From Bradyrhizobium cytisi (GTDB taxonomy: Bacteria; Pseudomonadota; Alphaproteobacteria; Rhizobiales; Xanthobacteraceae): DNA of 64,000 nucleotides. This document shows, in pieces, positions 9,578-19,180 of the stretch. The stretch spans positions 62,001-126,000 of the forward strand of contig NZ_VSSR01000039.1 of the NCBI RefSeq assembly GCF_008123515.1, in the 5' to 3' direction. The stretch's first letter is position 1. Every line of letters begins with the position of its first letter. The notes under the pieces are model-generated. The model ran no database searches. It was not told the origin of the DNA and was given only the letters and a program-made list of their open reading frames with translations. The position numbers and the translations under genes were made by a program.

Positions 9578-10810
9578 ATGCGCAAGCTCACTTTGGCCAT
9601 TGCCGTGATCGTCCCGATGCTTGGTCATGCAGCGTCGGCCGAGGACAGCCTCAAGATCGGCTACATCGATCCGCTCTCCGGCGGCGGCGCCAGTGTCGGC
9701 GAAGGTGGCTTGAAGACATTCCAGTATCTGGCCGACGAGCTCAACGTGAAGGGCGGCATCCTCGGCCACAAGATCGAGATCGTCCCGCTCGACAACAAGA
9801 CCAATCCGCAAGAGAGCCTGGTTCAGGCCCAGAAGGCGATCGACGCCGGGGTTCACTACATCACCCAGGGCAACGGCTCGTCCGTGGGCGCGGCGCTGTC
9901 GGACTTCGTCACCAAGAACAACTCGCGCAATCCCGGCAAGGAAGTCCTGTACTTCAACTACGCCGCCGTCGATCCGAGCCTGACCAACGAGAAGTGCAGC
10001 TACTGGCATTTCCGCTGGGACGCGAGCTCCGACATCAAGATGGAAGCGCTGACCAACTACATGAAGGACACCGCCTCCATCAAGAAGGTGTACCTGATCA
10101 ACCAGGACTATTCGTTCGGCCAGTCCGTTCGCACCGATGCGCGCAAGATGCTCGGAGCCAAGCGGCCCGACATCCAGATCGTCGGCGACGAGCTGCATCC
10201 GCTGCTGAAGGTCACGGACTTCTCGCCCTACATCGCCAAGATCAAGGCGTCCGGCGCCGATAGCGTCGTCACCGGCAATTGGGGCCAGGATTTCGCGCTG
10301 CTGCTCAAGGCCGCAGCCGATGCCGGGCTGAAGGTCAACTGGTACACTTATTATGCCGGCGGCGCCGGTGGCCCGACCGCCATCAAGCAGACCGGTCTCG
10401 ATGGGCAAGTCTTCCAGATCACCGAGGGCTTTGCCAACTCCGGCAACAAGGCCGCGATGGACTACGAGAAGGCCTTCCGCGCCAAGGTGAACCTGTCGCT
10501 GTGGTATCCGCGTGCGGTCAACGAGATGCGGATGTTCAAGGCCGCGGCCGAGAAGGCCAACTCGATCGACCCCGTGAAAGTGGCGGCGGCGCTCGAGGAC
10601 CTGAAGTTCGATGTCCTGGACGGTGGCCAGGGCATCATGCGCAAGGACGATCATCAGTTCTTGCAGCCGATCTACATCTCCTCGTTCGGCAAGCTGACCG
10701 AGAGCGAGCCGTTCGACGAGGAGAGCACCGGTTGGGGTTGGCATCTGGTCTCCAGGATCGACACGCCGCAGGCTATGGTCTCCACGACCTGCAAGATGGC
10801 GCGGCCGTAA
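9578..10810 (+). CDS. branched-chain amino acid-type ABC transporter substrate-binding protein
   Basis: 410 residues. A cleavable signal peptide (about 1-21, ending AASA) precedes a type I periplasmic binding-protein fold beginning LKIGYIDPLSGGGASVGEGG, the usual opening of LivJ/LivK-like proteins. The ATG at 9578 follows a good GAGGAAA ribosome-binding site. It heads the livHMGF-type operon that follows within 120 bp, so it is the likely primary receptor of this transporter. Ligand identity is open: proteins of this fold bind branched-chain amino acids, amides, aromatic acids or urea. A second, damaged receptor gene sits at the far end of the operon. Confidence 0.9.
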   Translation: MRKLTLAIAVIVPMLGHAASAEDSLKIGYIDPLSGGGASVGEGGLKTFQYLADELNVKGGILGHKIEIVPLDNKTNPQESLVQAQKAIDAGVHYITQGNGSSVGAALSDFVTKNNSRNPGKEVLYFNYAAVDPSLTNEKCSYWHFRWDASSDIKMEALTNYMKDTASIKKVYLINQDYSFGQSVRTDARKMLGAKRPDIQIVGDELHPLLKVTDFSPYIAKIKASGADSVVTGNWGQDFALLLKAAADAGLKVNWYTYYAGGAGGPTAIKQTGLDGQVFQITEGFANSGNKAAMDYEKAFRAKVNLSLWYPRAVNEMRMFKAAAEKANSIDPVKVAAALEDLKFDVLDGGQGIMRKDDHQFLQPIYISSFGKLTESEPFDEESTGWGWHLVSRIDTPQAMVSTTCKMARP

Positions 10811-10930
10811 TCAGGGAATACGTCGCCTTTCCGCGGCCGCTATCGGTCGCGAGAAGGCGGCCGGAATGCATTTGATCGGTTGGGCGATGTTCACCGGGAC
10901 CAGCGAGCCCCGGATACCCATGAGTGCGCT

Positions 10931-11878
10931 GTGCTTGAACTCATTGTCATTTCGACCCTGAACGGTGTGCTGTTCGGCATGCTGCTCTTCCTGTTGTCGA
11001 GCGGGCTGACTGTCATCTTCAGCATGATGGGCGTGCTAAACTTCGCCCATGCCAGCTTCTACATGCTCGGCGCCTTCTTCGGCTTCCAGCTCACGAAGTG
11101 GATCGGCTTCTGGCCGGCGCTGGTGGTAGCGCCGCTGCTGGTTGGTGCGATTGGCATGGCGGTGGAGCGCTACGGCTTGCGCAACACGCACAAGCACGGC
11201 CATGTCGCCGAGCTGCTGCTGACGTTTGGTCTCGCCTTTGCGATCGAAGAGATCGTCTCGATGATCTGGGGCAAGAGCCCGCTCGACTACCGCGTGCCGG
11301 CGCTGCTGGATTTCCCGGCCTTCACCATCTTCTCGACCAACTATCCCGCCTACAAGATCTTCATGCTGGCCGTGTCGGTCATCATTTTCGTGGCGCTGCT
11401 GATCGTGCTGAAACGCACCCGCGTCGGTCTCATCGTTCAGGCGGCGCTGACGCATCCGCACATGGTCGGGCATCTCGGCCATAATGTCGGGCGCGTCTTC
11501 ATGGCGGTGTTCGGGGTCGGTAGCGCGCTCGCCGCCCTTGCCGGCGTCATTGCAGGTCCCGCCCTGGTGACCCAGTCCGACATGGCGGCCTCGCTCGGAC
11601 CCATCCTGTTCGTGGTCATCGTGTTCGGCGGCCTCGGCTCCTTGCCGGGGGCCTTCATTGCGTCGCTCGTCATCGGGCTGGTGCAGACCTTTGCAGTGGC
11701 GCTCGATGGCTCGCTGGCGAGCGCCTTCGGACCGCTCGATCCGTCGGCGGGACCGTCCGTCCTCACCGACGTCTGGAACGTCACGATCGCGCAGGTCGCG
11801 CCGATCGTTCCGTACCTTCTGCTGGTGGTCATTCTGATCGTACGCCCCATGGGCCTGATGGGGACGCGCGAATCATGA
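10931..11878 (+). CDS. livH: LivH-type ABC permease
   Basis: About 315 residues from the GTG at 10931, which starts directly at the first membrane segment (LELIVISTLNGVLFGMLLFLLSSGL). An ATG at 10880 would add a polar 17-residue leader and is less likely. FSMMGVLNFAHASFYMLGAF near 36-55 is the characteristic LivH signature. The C-terminus overlaps livM by four bases. Together with LivM it forms the membrane channel of a Liv-family importer. The symbol refers to the family, since the transported substrate is unknown. Confidence 0.87.
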   Translation: MLELIVISTLNGVLFGMLLFLLSSGLTVIFSMMGVLNFAHASFYMLGAFFGFQLTKWIGFWPALVVAPLLVGAIGMAVERYGLRNTHKHGHVAELLLTFGLAFAIEEIVSMIWGKSPLDYRVPALLDFPAFTIFSTNYPAYKIFMLAVSVIIFVALLIVLKRTRVGLIVQAALTHPHMVGHLGHNVGRVFMAVFGVGSALAALAGVIAGPALVTQSDMAASLGPILFVVIVFGGLGSLPGAFIASLVIGLVQTFAVALDGSLASAFGPLDPSAGPSVLTDVWNVTIAQVAPIVPYLLLVVILIVRPMGLMGTRES

Positions 11879-13167
11879 CCACGGCTGCGACTTCGACCGC
11901 CAAGGTGGCGGCAGATGCTGCCGGCGGAAGCCTGCGCTTCTACGGCGTCTGGCTGATCGGCATCGTCGTGCTGATCGTCCTGCCGATGATCTTCTCGTCG
12001 GGCGGCTCGCTGACATCCTTCAGCCTGATCGGCATCGCGATCGTGTTCGCGCTGTCCTACAACATCCTGCTCGGCCAGACCGGCCTGTTGTCGTTCGGTC
12101 ATGCCGTGCATTACGGCCTCGGCGGCTTCGCGGCCTGCCACATGATGAATGCGGTGGTGTCGCATGGCTGGCCGATCCCGCTGCCGTTCATTCCGCTGTT
12201 CGGCGGGCTGGGCGGCCTCATGTTTGCGATGATCATCGGCTGGGTCATGACCAAGCGCGCCGGCACGGTGTTTGCGATGATCTCGCTCGGCATCGGCGAA
12301 TTGGTGGCGTCCTCATCGCTGATCCTGCGCTCGGTGTTCGGCGGTGAGTCCGGCATCACCACGGATCGCACCGCGCTGCCGAAACTGCTCGGCTGGTCGT
12401 TCGGGCCGCAGCTTCAAGTCTACTATCTCATCGCCTTCTGGCTGGTGCTGTCGGCGATCGCGATGTACGCGCTGACCCGCACACCGCTCGGGCGGATCTG
12501 CAATGCGGTCCGCGACAATCCGGAGCGCGTCCAGTTCATCGGCTACGATCCGCACGTCGTCCGCTACATCGCGTTCTGCTTCGCAGGCTTCTTCGCCGGC
12601 ATTGCCGGAGGTCTTGCCGCGATCAATTTCGAGATCGCGAACTCCGCCTATCTCGGCGCGATCCAGTCCGGCCTCGTGCTGTTCTCGACCTTTATCGGCG
12701 GCACCGCGTTTTTCTTCGGCCCGATCCTCGGCGCGATCCTGGTGACCTATCTCCAACTCGGGCTGACCAACCTCACCACGGCCTGGCAGCTCTATTTCGG
12801 CATCATCTTCATCGGCATCGTGATGTATGCGCCGGGCGGCATTGCCGGCCTGTTGATGATGCATCGGCCGCTGATCCGCGCCGGGACGCTATGGACGGTG
12901 ATCCCGTCCTATCTCGTTGCGATCGTGCCGACGGTCGCGCTCGCTTGCGGCGTGATCCTGGCCATCGAGACCGTCGCACGTTTCTCCGGCGGCGACGCAA
13001 TCAACCTGTTCGGCATCGCCTTCAATCCGACATCGCCGGTGACATGGATCGCGGCGGCGGTCCTCGTTGTCGGGGGCTTCGTCGTCGCGCGGCTGACCTG
13101 GCGGCGGATCGCGGAGGCGTGGGACCGCGCCGGCACGGTGGCGCGGGACCGGGGGTATCTCGCATGA
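11875..13167 (+). CDS. livM: LivM-type ABC permease with C-terminal membrane extension
   Basis: 430 residues. The core has the family pattern (LSYNILLGQTGLLSFGHAVHYGLGG near residues 61-85, split by Leu/Gly-rich segments, and RIGEL-type EAA-like loops such as GRICNAVRDNPERVQFIGYD). LivM proteins are often about 320-360 residues long. Here an extra 100 or so residues follow GGIAGLLMMHRPL, with two more predicted membrane segments and a basic tail. The gene overlaps livH by ATGA and livG by ATGA, so tight translational coupling is expected. Confidence 0.88.
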   Translation: MTTAATSTAKVAADAAGGSLRFYGVWLIGIVVLIVLPMIFSSGGSLTSFSLIGIAIVFALSYNILLGQTGLLSFGHAVHYGLGGFAACHMMNAVVSHGWPIPLPFIPLFGGLGGLMFAMIIGWVMTKRAGTVFAMISLGIGELVASSSLILRSVFGGESGITTDRTALPKLLGWSFGPQLQVYYLIAFWLVLSAIAMYALTRTPLGRICNAVRDNPERVQFIGYDPHVVRYIAFCFAGFFAGIAGGLAAINFEIANSAYLGAIQSGLVLFSTFIGGTAFFFGPILGAILVTYLQLGLTNLTTAWQLYFGIIFIGIVMYAPGGIAGLLMMHRPLIRAGTLWTVIPSYLVAIVPTVALACGVILAIETVARFSGGDAINLFGIAFNPTSPVTWIAAAVLVVGGFVVARLTWRRIAEAWDRAGTVARDRGYLA

Positions 13168-13934
13168 GCGGAGCGGTATCTGGAAAGGGCGCAGCCGTCG
13201 AAGTCCGCGCTGTCGAGAAGCGTTTTGGCAATGTCGGCATCATCCGCGACCTCAATCTCAGCGTTGCCGAGGGTGAGCGTCACGCCATCATCGGCCCGAA
13301 CGGCGCCGGCAAATCAACCACGTTCAACCTGATCAGCGGCCACATCGCCCCGACCTCGGGCGAGGTGAAGCTGAATGGCGATGTGATCTCCGGCCTGCGG
13401 CCATTCGAGATCAACCGCCGCGGCCTGTCGCGCTCGTTCCAGGTCACCAACGTGTTCGCGCGCATGACGGTCTGGGAGAACGTGCGCTGTGCCGTGCTGT
13501 GGGCCACGGGGCATCGCTACGCGTTCTGGAAGAACGTCGACAGCCTGCCGGAGGTGCGTGAGCGCACGGCTCGGATTCTCGACGACATCCATCTGACGCA
13601 TCGGCGTGACGTGCCGGCGGGTCTTTTGACCTATGCCGAGCAGCGCGAGCTCGAGATCGGCATCACCATCGCGAGCGGCGCCACCGTCGTCATGCTGGAC
13701 GAGCCGACCGCCGGCATGAGCCACGCGGAGACCGACCGCGCCGTGTCGCTGATCCGGCGGCTGACCGAGGGCAAGACGCTCGTGATCGTCGAGCACGACA
13801 TGAGCGTCGTGTTCGGCCTCGCCGACCGCATCTCGGTGCTGGTCTATGGCCACATCATCGCATCGGGCACGCCGGAAGAGATCCGGCGCGATCCGAAGGT
13901 CAAGGAAGCCTATCTCGGCGAGGAAGCGCACTGA
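13164..13934 (+). CDS. livG: LivG-type ABC ATPase
   Basis: 256 residues from the ATG at 13164, chosen because it overlaps the livM stop; the frame stays open further upstream but only inside livM. Walker A is GPNGAGKST. The Q-loop lies in LSRSFQVTNVF. The signature region reads LLTYAEQRELEIGI instead of the common LSYGQQ form, and Walker B is VVMLDEPTAGMS with a following switch His in IVEHDM. LivG hydrolyses ATP to drive the LivHM permease. The following livF ATG shares one base with the livG stop codon. Confidence 0.9.
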   Translation: MSGAVSGKGAAVEVRAVEKRFGNVGIIRDLNLSVAEGERHAIIGPNGAGKSTTFNLISGHIAPTSGEVKLNGDVISGLRPFEINRRGLSRSFQVTNVFARMTVWENVRCAVLWATGHRYAFWKNVDSLPEVRERTARILDDIHLTHRRDVPAGLLTYAEQRELEIGITIASGATVVMLDEPTAGMSHAETDRAVSLIRRLTEGKTLVIVEHDMSVVFGLADRISVLVYGHIIASGTPEEIRRDPKVKEAYLGEEAH

Positions 13935-14629
13935 TGCTCGAGGTCAGGGATCTCCACGCCTATTACGGCAAGAGCCACATTCTTCAGGGCGTCGACCTCG
14001 ATGTCGGCGCCGGCGAGGTCGTGAGCCTGCTCGGCCGCAATGGCGTCGGCCGCTCCACCACGGTCAAGGCGATCATGGGTGAGGTCGCCCCGCAAGGCAC
14101 GATCCGCTTCAAGGGCAAGGACATCGCGGGCCTGCCCAGCTACAAGATCGCCCACCTCGGGCTCGGCTATGTGCCCGAGCATCGCGACATCTTCCCGAGC
14201 CTGACGGTTCGCCAGAACCTGCTGCTCGGCATCAAGGACACGCGCCGTCCCGGCAAATGGCGGCTGCAGGACATGCTCGACATGTTCCCCAATCTCGCCG
14301 CGCGTGCCGATACGGCCGCGGGCGTGCTGTCCGGCGGCGAGAAGCAGATGCTGACGACGTGCCGGACGCTGATGGGCGATCCCGATCTGATCATGATCGA
14401 CGAGCCCACCGAAGGCCTCGCGCCGCTGATCGTGCAGCAGGTCGGCGATCTCATCGCGCGGATAGCGCAGGCCGGCGTCGCCATCCTCCTCGTCGAGCAA
14501 AAACTGTCGATCGCGATGCGCATCTCCAGGCGCGTCTACATCATGGGCCACGGCCGCGTGGTGTTCGAAGGCACGCCGGAAGAGCTCAAGGCCAATGCCG
14601 CCGTGCGGCAGGGATGGCTCGAGGTCTGA
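13934..14629 (+). CDS. livF: LivF-type ABC ATPase with Arg in place of the Walker A lysine
   Basis: 231 residues. Overall LivF organisation is clear: LEVRDLHAYYGKSHILQGVD at the start, Q-loop after LGLGYVPEHRDIFP, signature LSGGEKQML, Walker B LIMIDEPTEGL and switch LLVEQKLS. The Walker A reads GRNGVGRST, so the lysine that normally contacts the ATP phosphates is arginine (codon CGC). Similar GR-S/T variants occur in some LivF relatives as I recall them, so this need not mean a dead gene, but the site is unusual. It is the last core gene of the Liv operon. Confidence 0.88.
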   Translation: MLEVRDLHAYYGKSHILQGVDLDVGAGEVVSLLGRNGVGRSTTVKAIMGEVAPQGTIRFKGKDIAGLPSYKIAHLGLGYVPEHRDIFPSLTVRQNLLLGIKDTRRPGKWRLQDMLDMFPNLAARADTAAGVLSGGEKQMLTTCRTLMGDPDLIMIDEPTEGLAPLIVQQVGDLIARIAQAGVAILLVEQKLSIAMRISRRVYIMGHGRVVFEGTPEELKANAAVRQGWLEV

Positions 14630-14819
14630 CGGCTGCAAGCCGCGCATACGCATCTGAATTCTAAGCTACATCTCACGCCTGATAATCAAGGTATCGTCCC
14701 GCCTGCCGACATCGCGAGCGATGCGGTCGATGATAACCAAAAAACGAAGCGGAGGACGTTGACCGCGGCCTTGCGAGCCCGCGCGTCGATGCACTCTGCC
14801 AGGGAAGGAGATGCCGCGC

Positions 14820-16030
14820 ATGCCCGGCCACCAATTCAAGTTCATCGCCGGAGTCGTCGCTCTGCTTGCCGTCCTGAGCGCTGCTTCGGTCGCGACGGCC
14901 GGAAATTACGACACCGGCGCGACCGACACGGGCATCAAGCTCGGCCAGACCATGCCCTATTCGGGACCGGCCTCGGCCTATTCCGCGATCGGCCGCGCCG
15001 AGATCGCCTATTTCAAGTGCTCAACGACAAGGGCGGCATCAACGCCCGCAAGGTCGATCTTCTCAGCATGGACGACGCCTACTCGCCGGCGAAGACGGTC
15101 GAGCAGACGCGTCGTCTCGTCGAGAGCGACGAGGTTCTGGCGATGTTCTCGATGCTCGGCACCGGCCCGAACATCGCCGCGCAAAAATATCTCAACGTCA
15201 AGAAGGTGCCGCAGCTGTTCCCGTCGAGCGGCGCCAGCCGCTGGAACGATCCGCATCATTTTCCCTGGACCACCGGTTCGCAGCCGACTTACAGGACTGA
15301 AGGACGGATCTACGCCAAGTGGATTCTGGCGAACAAGCCCGACGCCAGGATCGCGGTGATCACGCCGAACGAGGATCCCGGCCGCGACTATCTCGCCGGC
15401 TTCAAGGAGGGGCTTGGCGAGCGCGTCAGCCAGATCGTATCGGAAGCGGTGTACGAGACGACGGATGCGACGGTCGACTCCCAGATCGTCAAATTCAAGG
15501 CCGCAGGCGCCGACGTTCTCTTCAACGAGTGCACGCCCAAATTCGCGGCTCAGGCGATCAAGAAGGTCGCCGAGCTCGGCTGGAAGCCGCAGATCATCGT
15601 TCCCGCCGTCTCCAATTCCGTCGGCTCCGTGCTGGCGCCGGCCGGGCTCGAGAATTCCGTCGGCATCGTCACCGGTGCCTTCCTGAAGGATCCCGGTGAT
15701 CCGCGCTGGGAGAACGACGCCGGCATGAAAGCCTGGCGCGAATGGATGAAGACCTACAATTCCGGCGCTGATCCCGCCGATATCTTCAACGTCACCGGCT
15801 ACACCATGGCGCAGATGATGGAGATGGTGCTGCAGCGTGCCGGCAATGATCTCACGCGCGCCAATTTGATGAAGCAGGCGCAGTCGTTCAAGGACGTCGA
15901 GCTGCCGATGCTGCTGCCCGGCATCAGGCTCAACACCTCGGCCGAGCAGGTGACGCCGATCCGCCAGTTGCAGATGGCGCGCTTCAACGGAAAATCCTGG
16001 GAGCTGTTCGGCGACGTTCTCGGCGAGTAG
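14820..16030 (+). pseudogene. second Liv-type substrate-binding protein, split by a frameshift
   Basis: The gene begins at the ATG at 14820, nine bases after an AAGGAG site, and encodes a signal peptide and mature start (MPGHQFKFIAGVVALLAVLS... ending ATAG, then NYDTGATDTGIKLGQTMPYS). At about 15015-15019 the reading frame changes: YFK is followed in the next frame by VLNDKGGINARKVDLLSMDD, and that frame runs intact to 16030. One G missing in AAG[G]TGCTC would explain it. The product would otherwise be a full periplasmic binding protein of about 404 residues. It may be a true pseudogene, a sequencing error, or less likely a programmed shift. It belongs to the end of the Liv operon, just before a CoA-transferase. 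Confidence 0.8.
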
Positions 16031-16037
16031 GCTCACC

Positions 16038-17261
16038 GTGAATGCTTCCTCCAACCACAGTGTAGAGACGATGGCACCGACCGGCCCCCTCTGCGGCATC
16101 CGCGTTCTCGATCTGACGAGCGTGCTGTTCGGACCCTATGCCGCGCAAATGCTCGGCGACTGGGGCGCCGACGTCATCAAGGTCGAGCCGCCGTCGGGCG
16201 ACACCTGGCGCTACACCGGCGTGTTCCGGAACCGCGGCATGAGCGGCCAGTTCATGGCGGTCAACCGCAACAAGCGCAGCCTCGCGCTCGATTTGAAGCA
16301 TCCGGACGGCAAGGCGGCGCTGGCGAAGCTGATCCCGACGGTCGACGCGCTCGTCACCAATGTGCGCCCCGCAGCGATGGCACGGCTCGGCTTCGGATAT
16401 GGGGACTGCGCCAAGCTCAACCCGCGGCTCATTTATGCCGCCGCGACCGGTTTTGGCCAGGACGGCCCTTGGGCAGCGCGGCCCGCCTTCGACGAGATCA
16501 TCCAGGCGGCCTCCGGCCTCGCATCATCGATCGGATCTGACGAGCAGCCGCAGTTCGTTCCGAGCCTGATCGGCGACAAGATCTGCGCCATGGCGATGGT
16601 CGGTGCGGTGTCGGCAGCGTTGTTCAGGCGCGAGCGCACCGGACAAGGCCAGATGGTCGAGGTACCGATGCTGGAGACGATCGCGGGTTTCAACAGCATC
16701 GAGATGCTGGGCGGACACGCGTTCGATCCGCCGATCGGCCCGGCCGGCTACAAGCGCATGAAGAACCGGCGCCCGGTGAAGACCAGGGACGGCTGGCTGA
16801 CGATGCTACCTTATTCGGGCGACAATTGGTGCGCCTTCTTCGAGGCCGTCGGCCGCCCCGAATTGAGCGACGAGCTCGGCGTGCGCGATCCCGTGCTGCG
16901 CTCGCAAAACATCGACAAGATCTACGACCGCATGAGCGAGATCGGACCGACCCGCACCACGGCAGAGTGGGAAGAATTGCTGCTGCGGCTGGACGTGCCG
17001 CACACCGCGTTTGCCCGGCTCACCGAGATCGGCGATCAGCCGCACCTCGCGGCTGTCGGACTGTTCGCGGATATCGATCACCCGACTGAGGGACGGATTC
17101 GGCAGGCGCGTCCGGCGACAAAATTCTCCGAAAGCCCGGCCGGCATCCATCGCATGGCGCCGCGCCTTGGCGAGCATTCGCGCGAGGTGTTGCGCGAAGC
17201 GAGTCTGAGCGACGCCGAGATCGAAGCGCTCGTTGCGAACAAGGCAGTTGGCGCGCCGTAG
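16038..17261 (+). CDS. CaiB/BaiF family (class III) CoA-transferase
   Basis: 407 residues from the GTG at 16038; an ATG at 16071 (MAPTGPL) is an alternative start. The family opening is CGIRVLDLTSVLFGPYAAQ with GADVIKVEPPSGD. The catalytic aspartate is expected in RPAFDEIIQAASG near residue 150. These enzymes move CoA between organic acids without a free CoA intermediate. Lying seven bases after a Liv-type binding-protein gene, it probably activates the acid imported by this ABC system, a common arrangement in aromatic or dicarboxylic acid catabolism. The particular acid is unknown. Confidence 0.87.
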   Translation: MNASSNHSVETMAPTGPLCGIRVLDLTSVLFGPYAAQMLGDWGADVIKVEPPSGDTWRYTGVFRNRGMSGQFMAVNRNKRSLALDLKHPDGKAALAKLIPTVDALVTNVRPAAMARLGFGYGDCAKLNPRLIYAAATGFGQDGPWAARPAFDEIIQAASGLASSIGSDEQPQFVPSLIGDKICAMAMVGAVSAALFRRERTGQGQMVEVPMLETIAGFNSIEMLGGHAFDPPIGPAGYKRMKNRRPVKTRDGWLTMLPYSGDNWCAFFEAVGRPELSDELGVRDPVLRSQNIDKIYDRMSEIGPTRTTAEWEELLLRLDVPHTAFARLTEIGDQPHLAAVGLFADIDHPTEGRIRQARPATKFSESPAGIHRMAPRLGEHSREVLREASLSDAEIEALVANKAVGAP

Positions 17262-17538
17262 AGCGGGCGGGCCAACTGACGCCGAGCGCTACCGCTTGCT
17301 GGCGGCCGTCCTGGCGCAATTCTCTGTGATTCCGGTCACATTCCCTCCTGCCGCTTCAGGTAGACATTCTGCCGCAGAGCGCGTCCGCCAGCTCCAGGCC
17401 AGCCCCGGCCGCGGACCGCCCTTCCGCCCGCGCGGGCCGTCGTATATGAGAGCTTTGTCGCCGGAACCGACCGAAAATCGCCCGATACGGAACGGATGGT
17501 GGCTGCGATTTCTTAATCTAGAGATCGCAATCTGATCG

Positions 17539-19149
17539 ATGATCGACGCAAGCGCGGACCGGCAACCGGGGAATGGCATGAAAGACCTGATGACGACGGC
17601 GCAATCCAATGGAGCGATGCGGCGTTGGGGGCCTCCCGGAATTGTGATGTTCGCGGTAGCGGTTGCGCTGTCCGCAATGATCCCGGGCGCTATGGCGGCG
17701 AAGCAGCCGCGCCAGACCGCTGAGGCGGTGGCGCAGCGCGAGGCCGGCGAGCCGATCATGGCGATCGTGTCGATCAAGAGCCAGCAGGTCACGTTGTACG
17801 ATTCCGAGGGCTGGATCCTGCGCGCGCCGGTCTCGACCGGCACGACCGGGCGCGAGACGCCCGCCGGCGTCTTCGCCGTTATCGAGAAGGACAAGGACCA
17901 CCACTCTACCATGTATGACGATGCCTGGATGCCGAACATGCAGCGCATCACCTGGAACGGCATCGCGCTGCATGGCGGGCCGCTGCCCGGCTACGCGGCC
18001 TCGCACGGCTGCGTGCGGATGCCCTTCCCCTTCGCCGAAGGCCTGTTCGACAAGACCAATATCGGCATGCGGGTGATCATCTCGCCGAACGACGCCGCTC
18101 CGGTCGATTTCTCGCATCCCTCGCTGTTCGTGCCGAGCAAGGAGGTCATCGCGGCGGCACCGAATCGTGCCGACAAGCTCTCCGCCCAGGCGGAGGAAGC
18201 CGCGAGCGCGGCTGATGACGCCAAGAAGGCCGCGACGGCAGCCGCGAAGGATGCGCAATCGCTTCCGGCATCGCTGCGCAAGCTCGAGCAGCAGAAGGCG
18301 CGCGCCGACGCCGACAACGCCTATGCCGACAAGCTGGTCGCGAATGCCAAGACTGATCAGGCCAAGGCAAAGGCCGACGAGCTGAAGCAGAAGGCCGCGA
18401 CCAAGGCCGCGGATGCGGCAACTCAGTTGGACGCCGCCAAGGCCGCCGCGCAACCGAAGCGCGACGCGGTTGCCGCAACAAAGGATGCTGCCAAGGCGGC
18501 CGCGGCCAAGAAGGCTGAAGCCGTGAAGGCTGCGACCGACGCAAAGCTCGCGCTAGAGCCGGTATCGGTCTACATCAGCCGCTCGACGCAAAAGCTCTAC
18601 GTGCGTCGCAATACCCACAAGCCGGCGCCCGACGGCGGCGGCGAGGTGTTCGACACCAGCATCGAGGTTCCCGTCACCATCCGCAATCCCGACCAGCCGC
18701 TCGGCACGCACATCTTCACGGCGATGGCGAAGAACGACACCGGCCTGCGCTGGAGCGTCGTCACCATCGACGAGGGCGACAGCGCCAAGGATGCGCTCGA
18801 CCGCGTCACCATTCCGCAGGAGGTGTGGGATCGCATCGGGCCGACCGCATTGCCGCGCTCGTCGATCATCATCTCGGACGAGCCGCTGAGCGCCGAGACC
18901 AACTACCGCACCGAGTTCGTCGCGGTCCTGAGCAACCATCCGCAAGGCGGCTTCATCACACGCAAGCCGACCGCGCCGCCGATGGAGGTGGCCACCGACG
19001 ATGGCTGGGGCGGCAACGGCTTTGGCGGCAATGGCTTCTTCTTCTTTGGGCAGCGCGATCCCACCCCGCAGCCGGTCAATCCGCGCCGCCGCGGCGGCCA
19101 GTACCAGTACTATCAATCGACGCAACCGGTGCAGCGGAGCTTTTGGTAG
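17539..19149 (+). CDS. L,D-transpeptidase (YkuD) with Ala/Lys-rich coiled coil
   Basis: 536 residues. An N-terminal membrane/signal segment (about 33-54) precedes a YkuD domain with the active-site block HGGPLPGYAASHGCVRM, where Cys158 is the nucleophile. This is followed by about 130 residues rich in Ala, Lys and Asp (about 210-340), predicted to form a long coiled coil. A second region (SVYISRSTQKLYVRR...) resembles a degenerate YkuD-like beta fold without the SHGC motif. The tail is Gly/Asn/Pro/Gln-rich. The likely role is periplasmic 3-3 cross-linking of peptidoglycan or anchoring of an outer-membrane protein. The true start could be an internal Met (residue 14 or 18). Confidence 0.87.
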   Translation: MIDASADRQPGNGMKDLMTTAQSNGAMRRWGPPGIVMFAVAVALSAMIPGAMAAKQPRQTAEAVAQREAGEPIMAIVSIKSQQVTLYDSEGWILRAPVSTGTTGRETPAGVFAVIEKDKDHHSTMYDDAWMPNMQRITWNGIALHGGPLPGYAASHGCVRMPFPFAEGLFDKTNIGMRVIISPNDAAPVDFSHPSLFVPSKEVIAAAPNRADKLSAQAEEAASAADDAKKAATAAAKDAQSLPASLRKLEQQKARADADNAYADKLVANAKTDQAKAKADELKQKAATKAADAATQLDAAKAAAQPKRDAVAATKDAAKAAAAKKAEAVKAATDAKLALEPVSVYISRSTQKLYVRRNTHKPAPDGGGEVFDTSIEVPVTIRNPDQPLGTHIFTAMAKNDTGLRWSVVTIDEGDSAKDALDRVTIPQEVWDRIGPTALPRSSIIISDEPLSAETNYRTEFVAVLSNHPQGGFITRKPTAPPMEVATDDGWGGNGFGGNGFFFFGQRDPTPQPVNPRRRGGQYQYYQSTQPVQRSFW

Positions 19150-19180
19150 GCGCGCGGCCGGAGCGTAGCGGCTCGCGCCG

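Noticed and set aside
14980..15050. Programmed ribosomal frameshift in the second Liv receptor
   Set aside because: There is no slippery heptamer, only AAG-TGC, and no reason for a periplasmic receptor to use frameshifting. A missing base is simpler.
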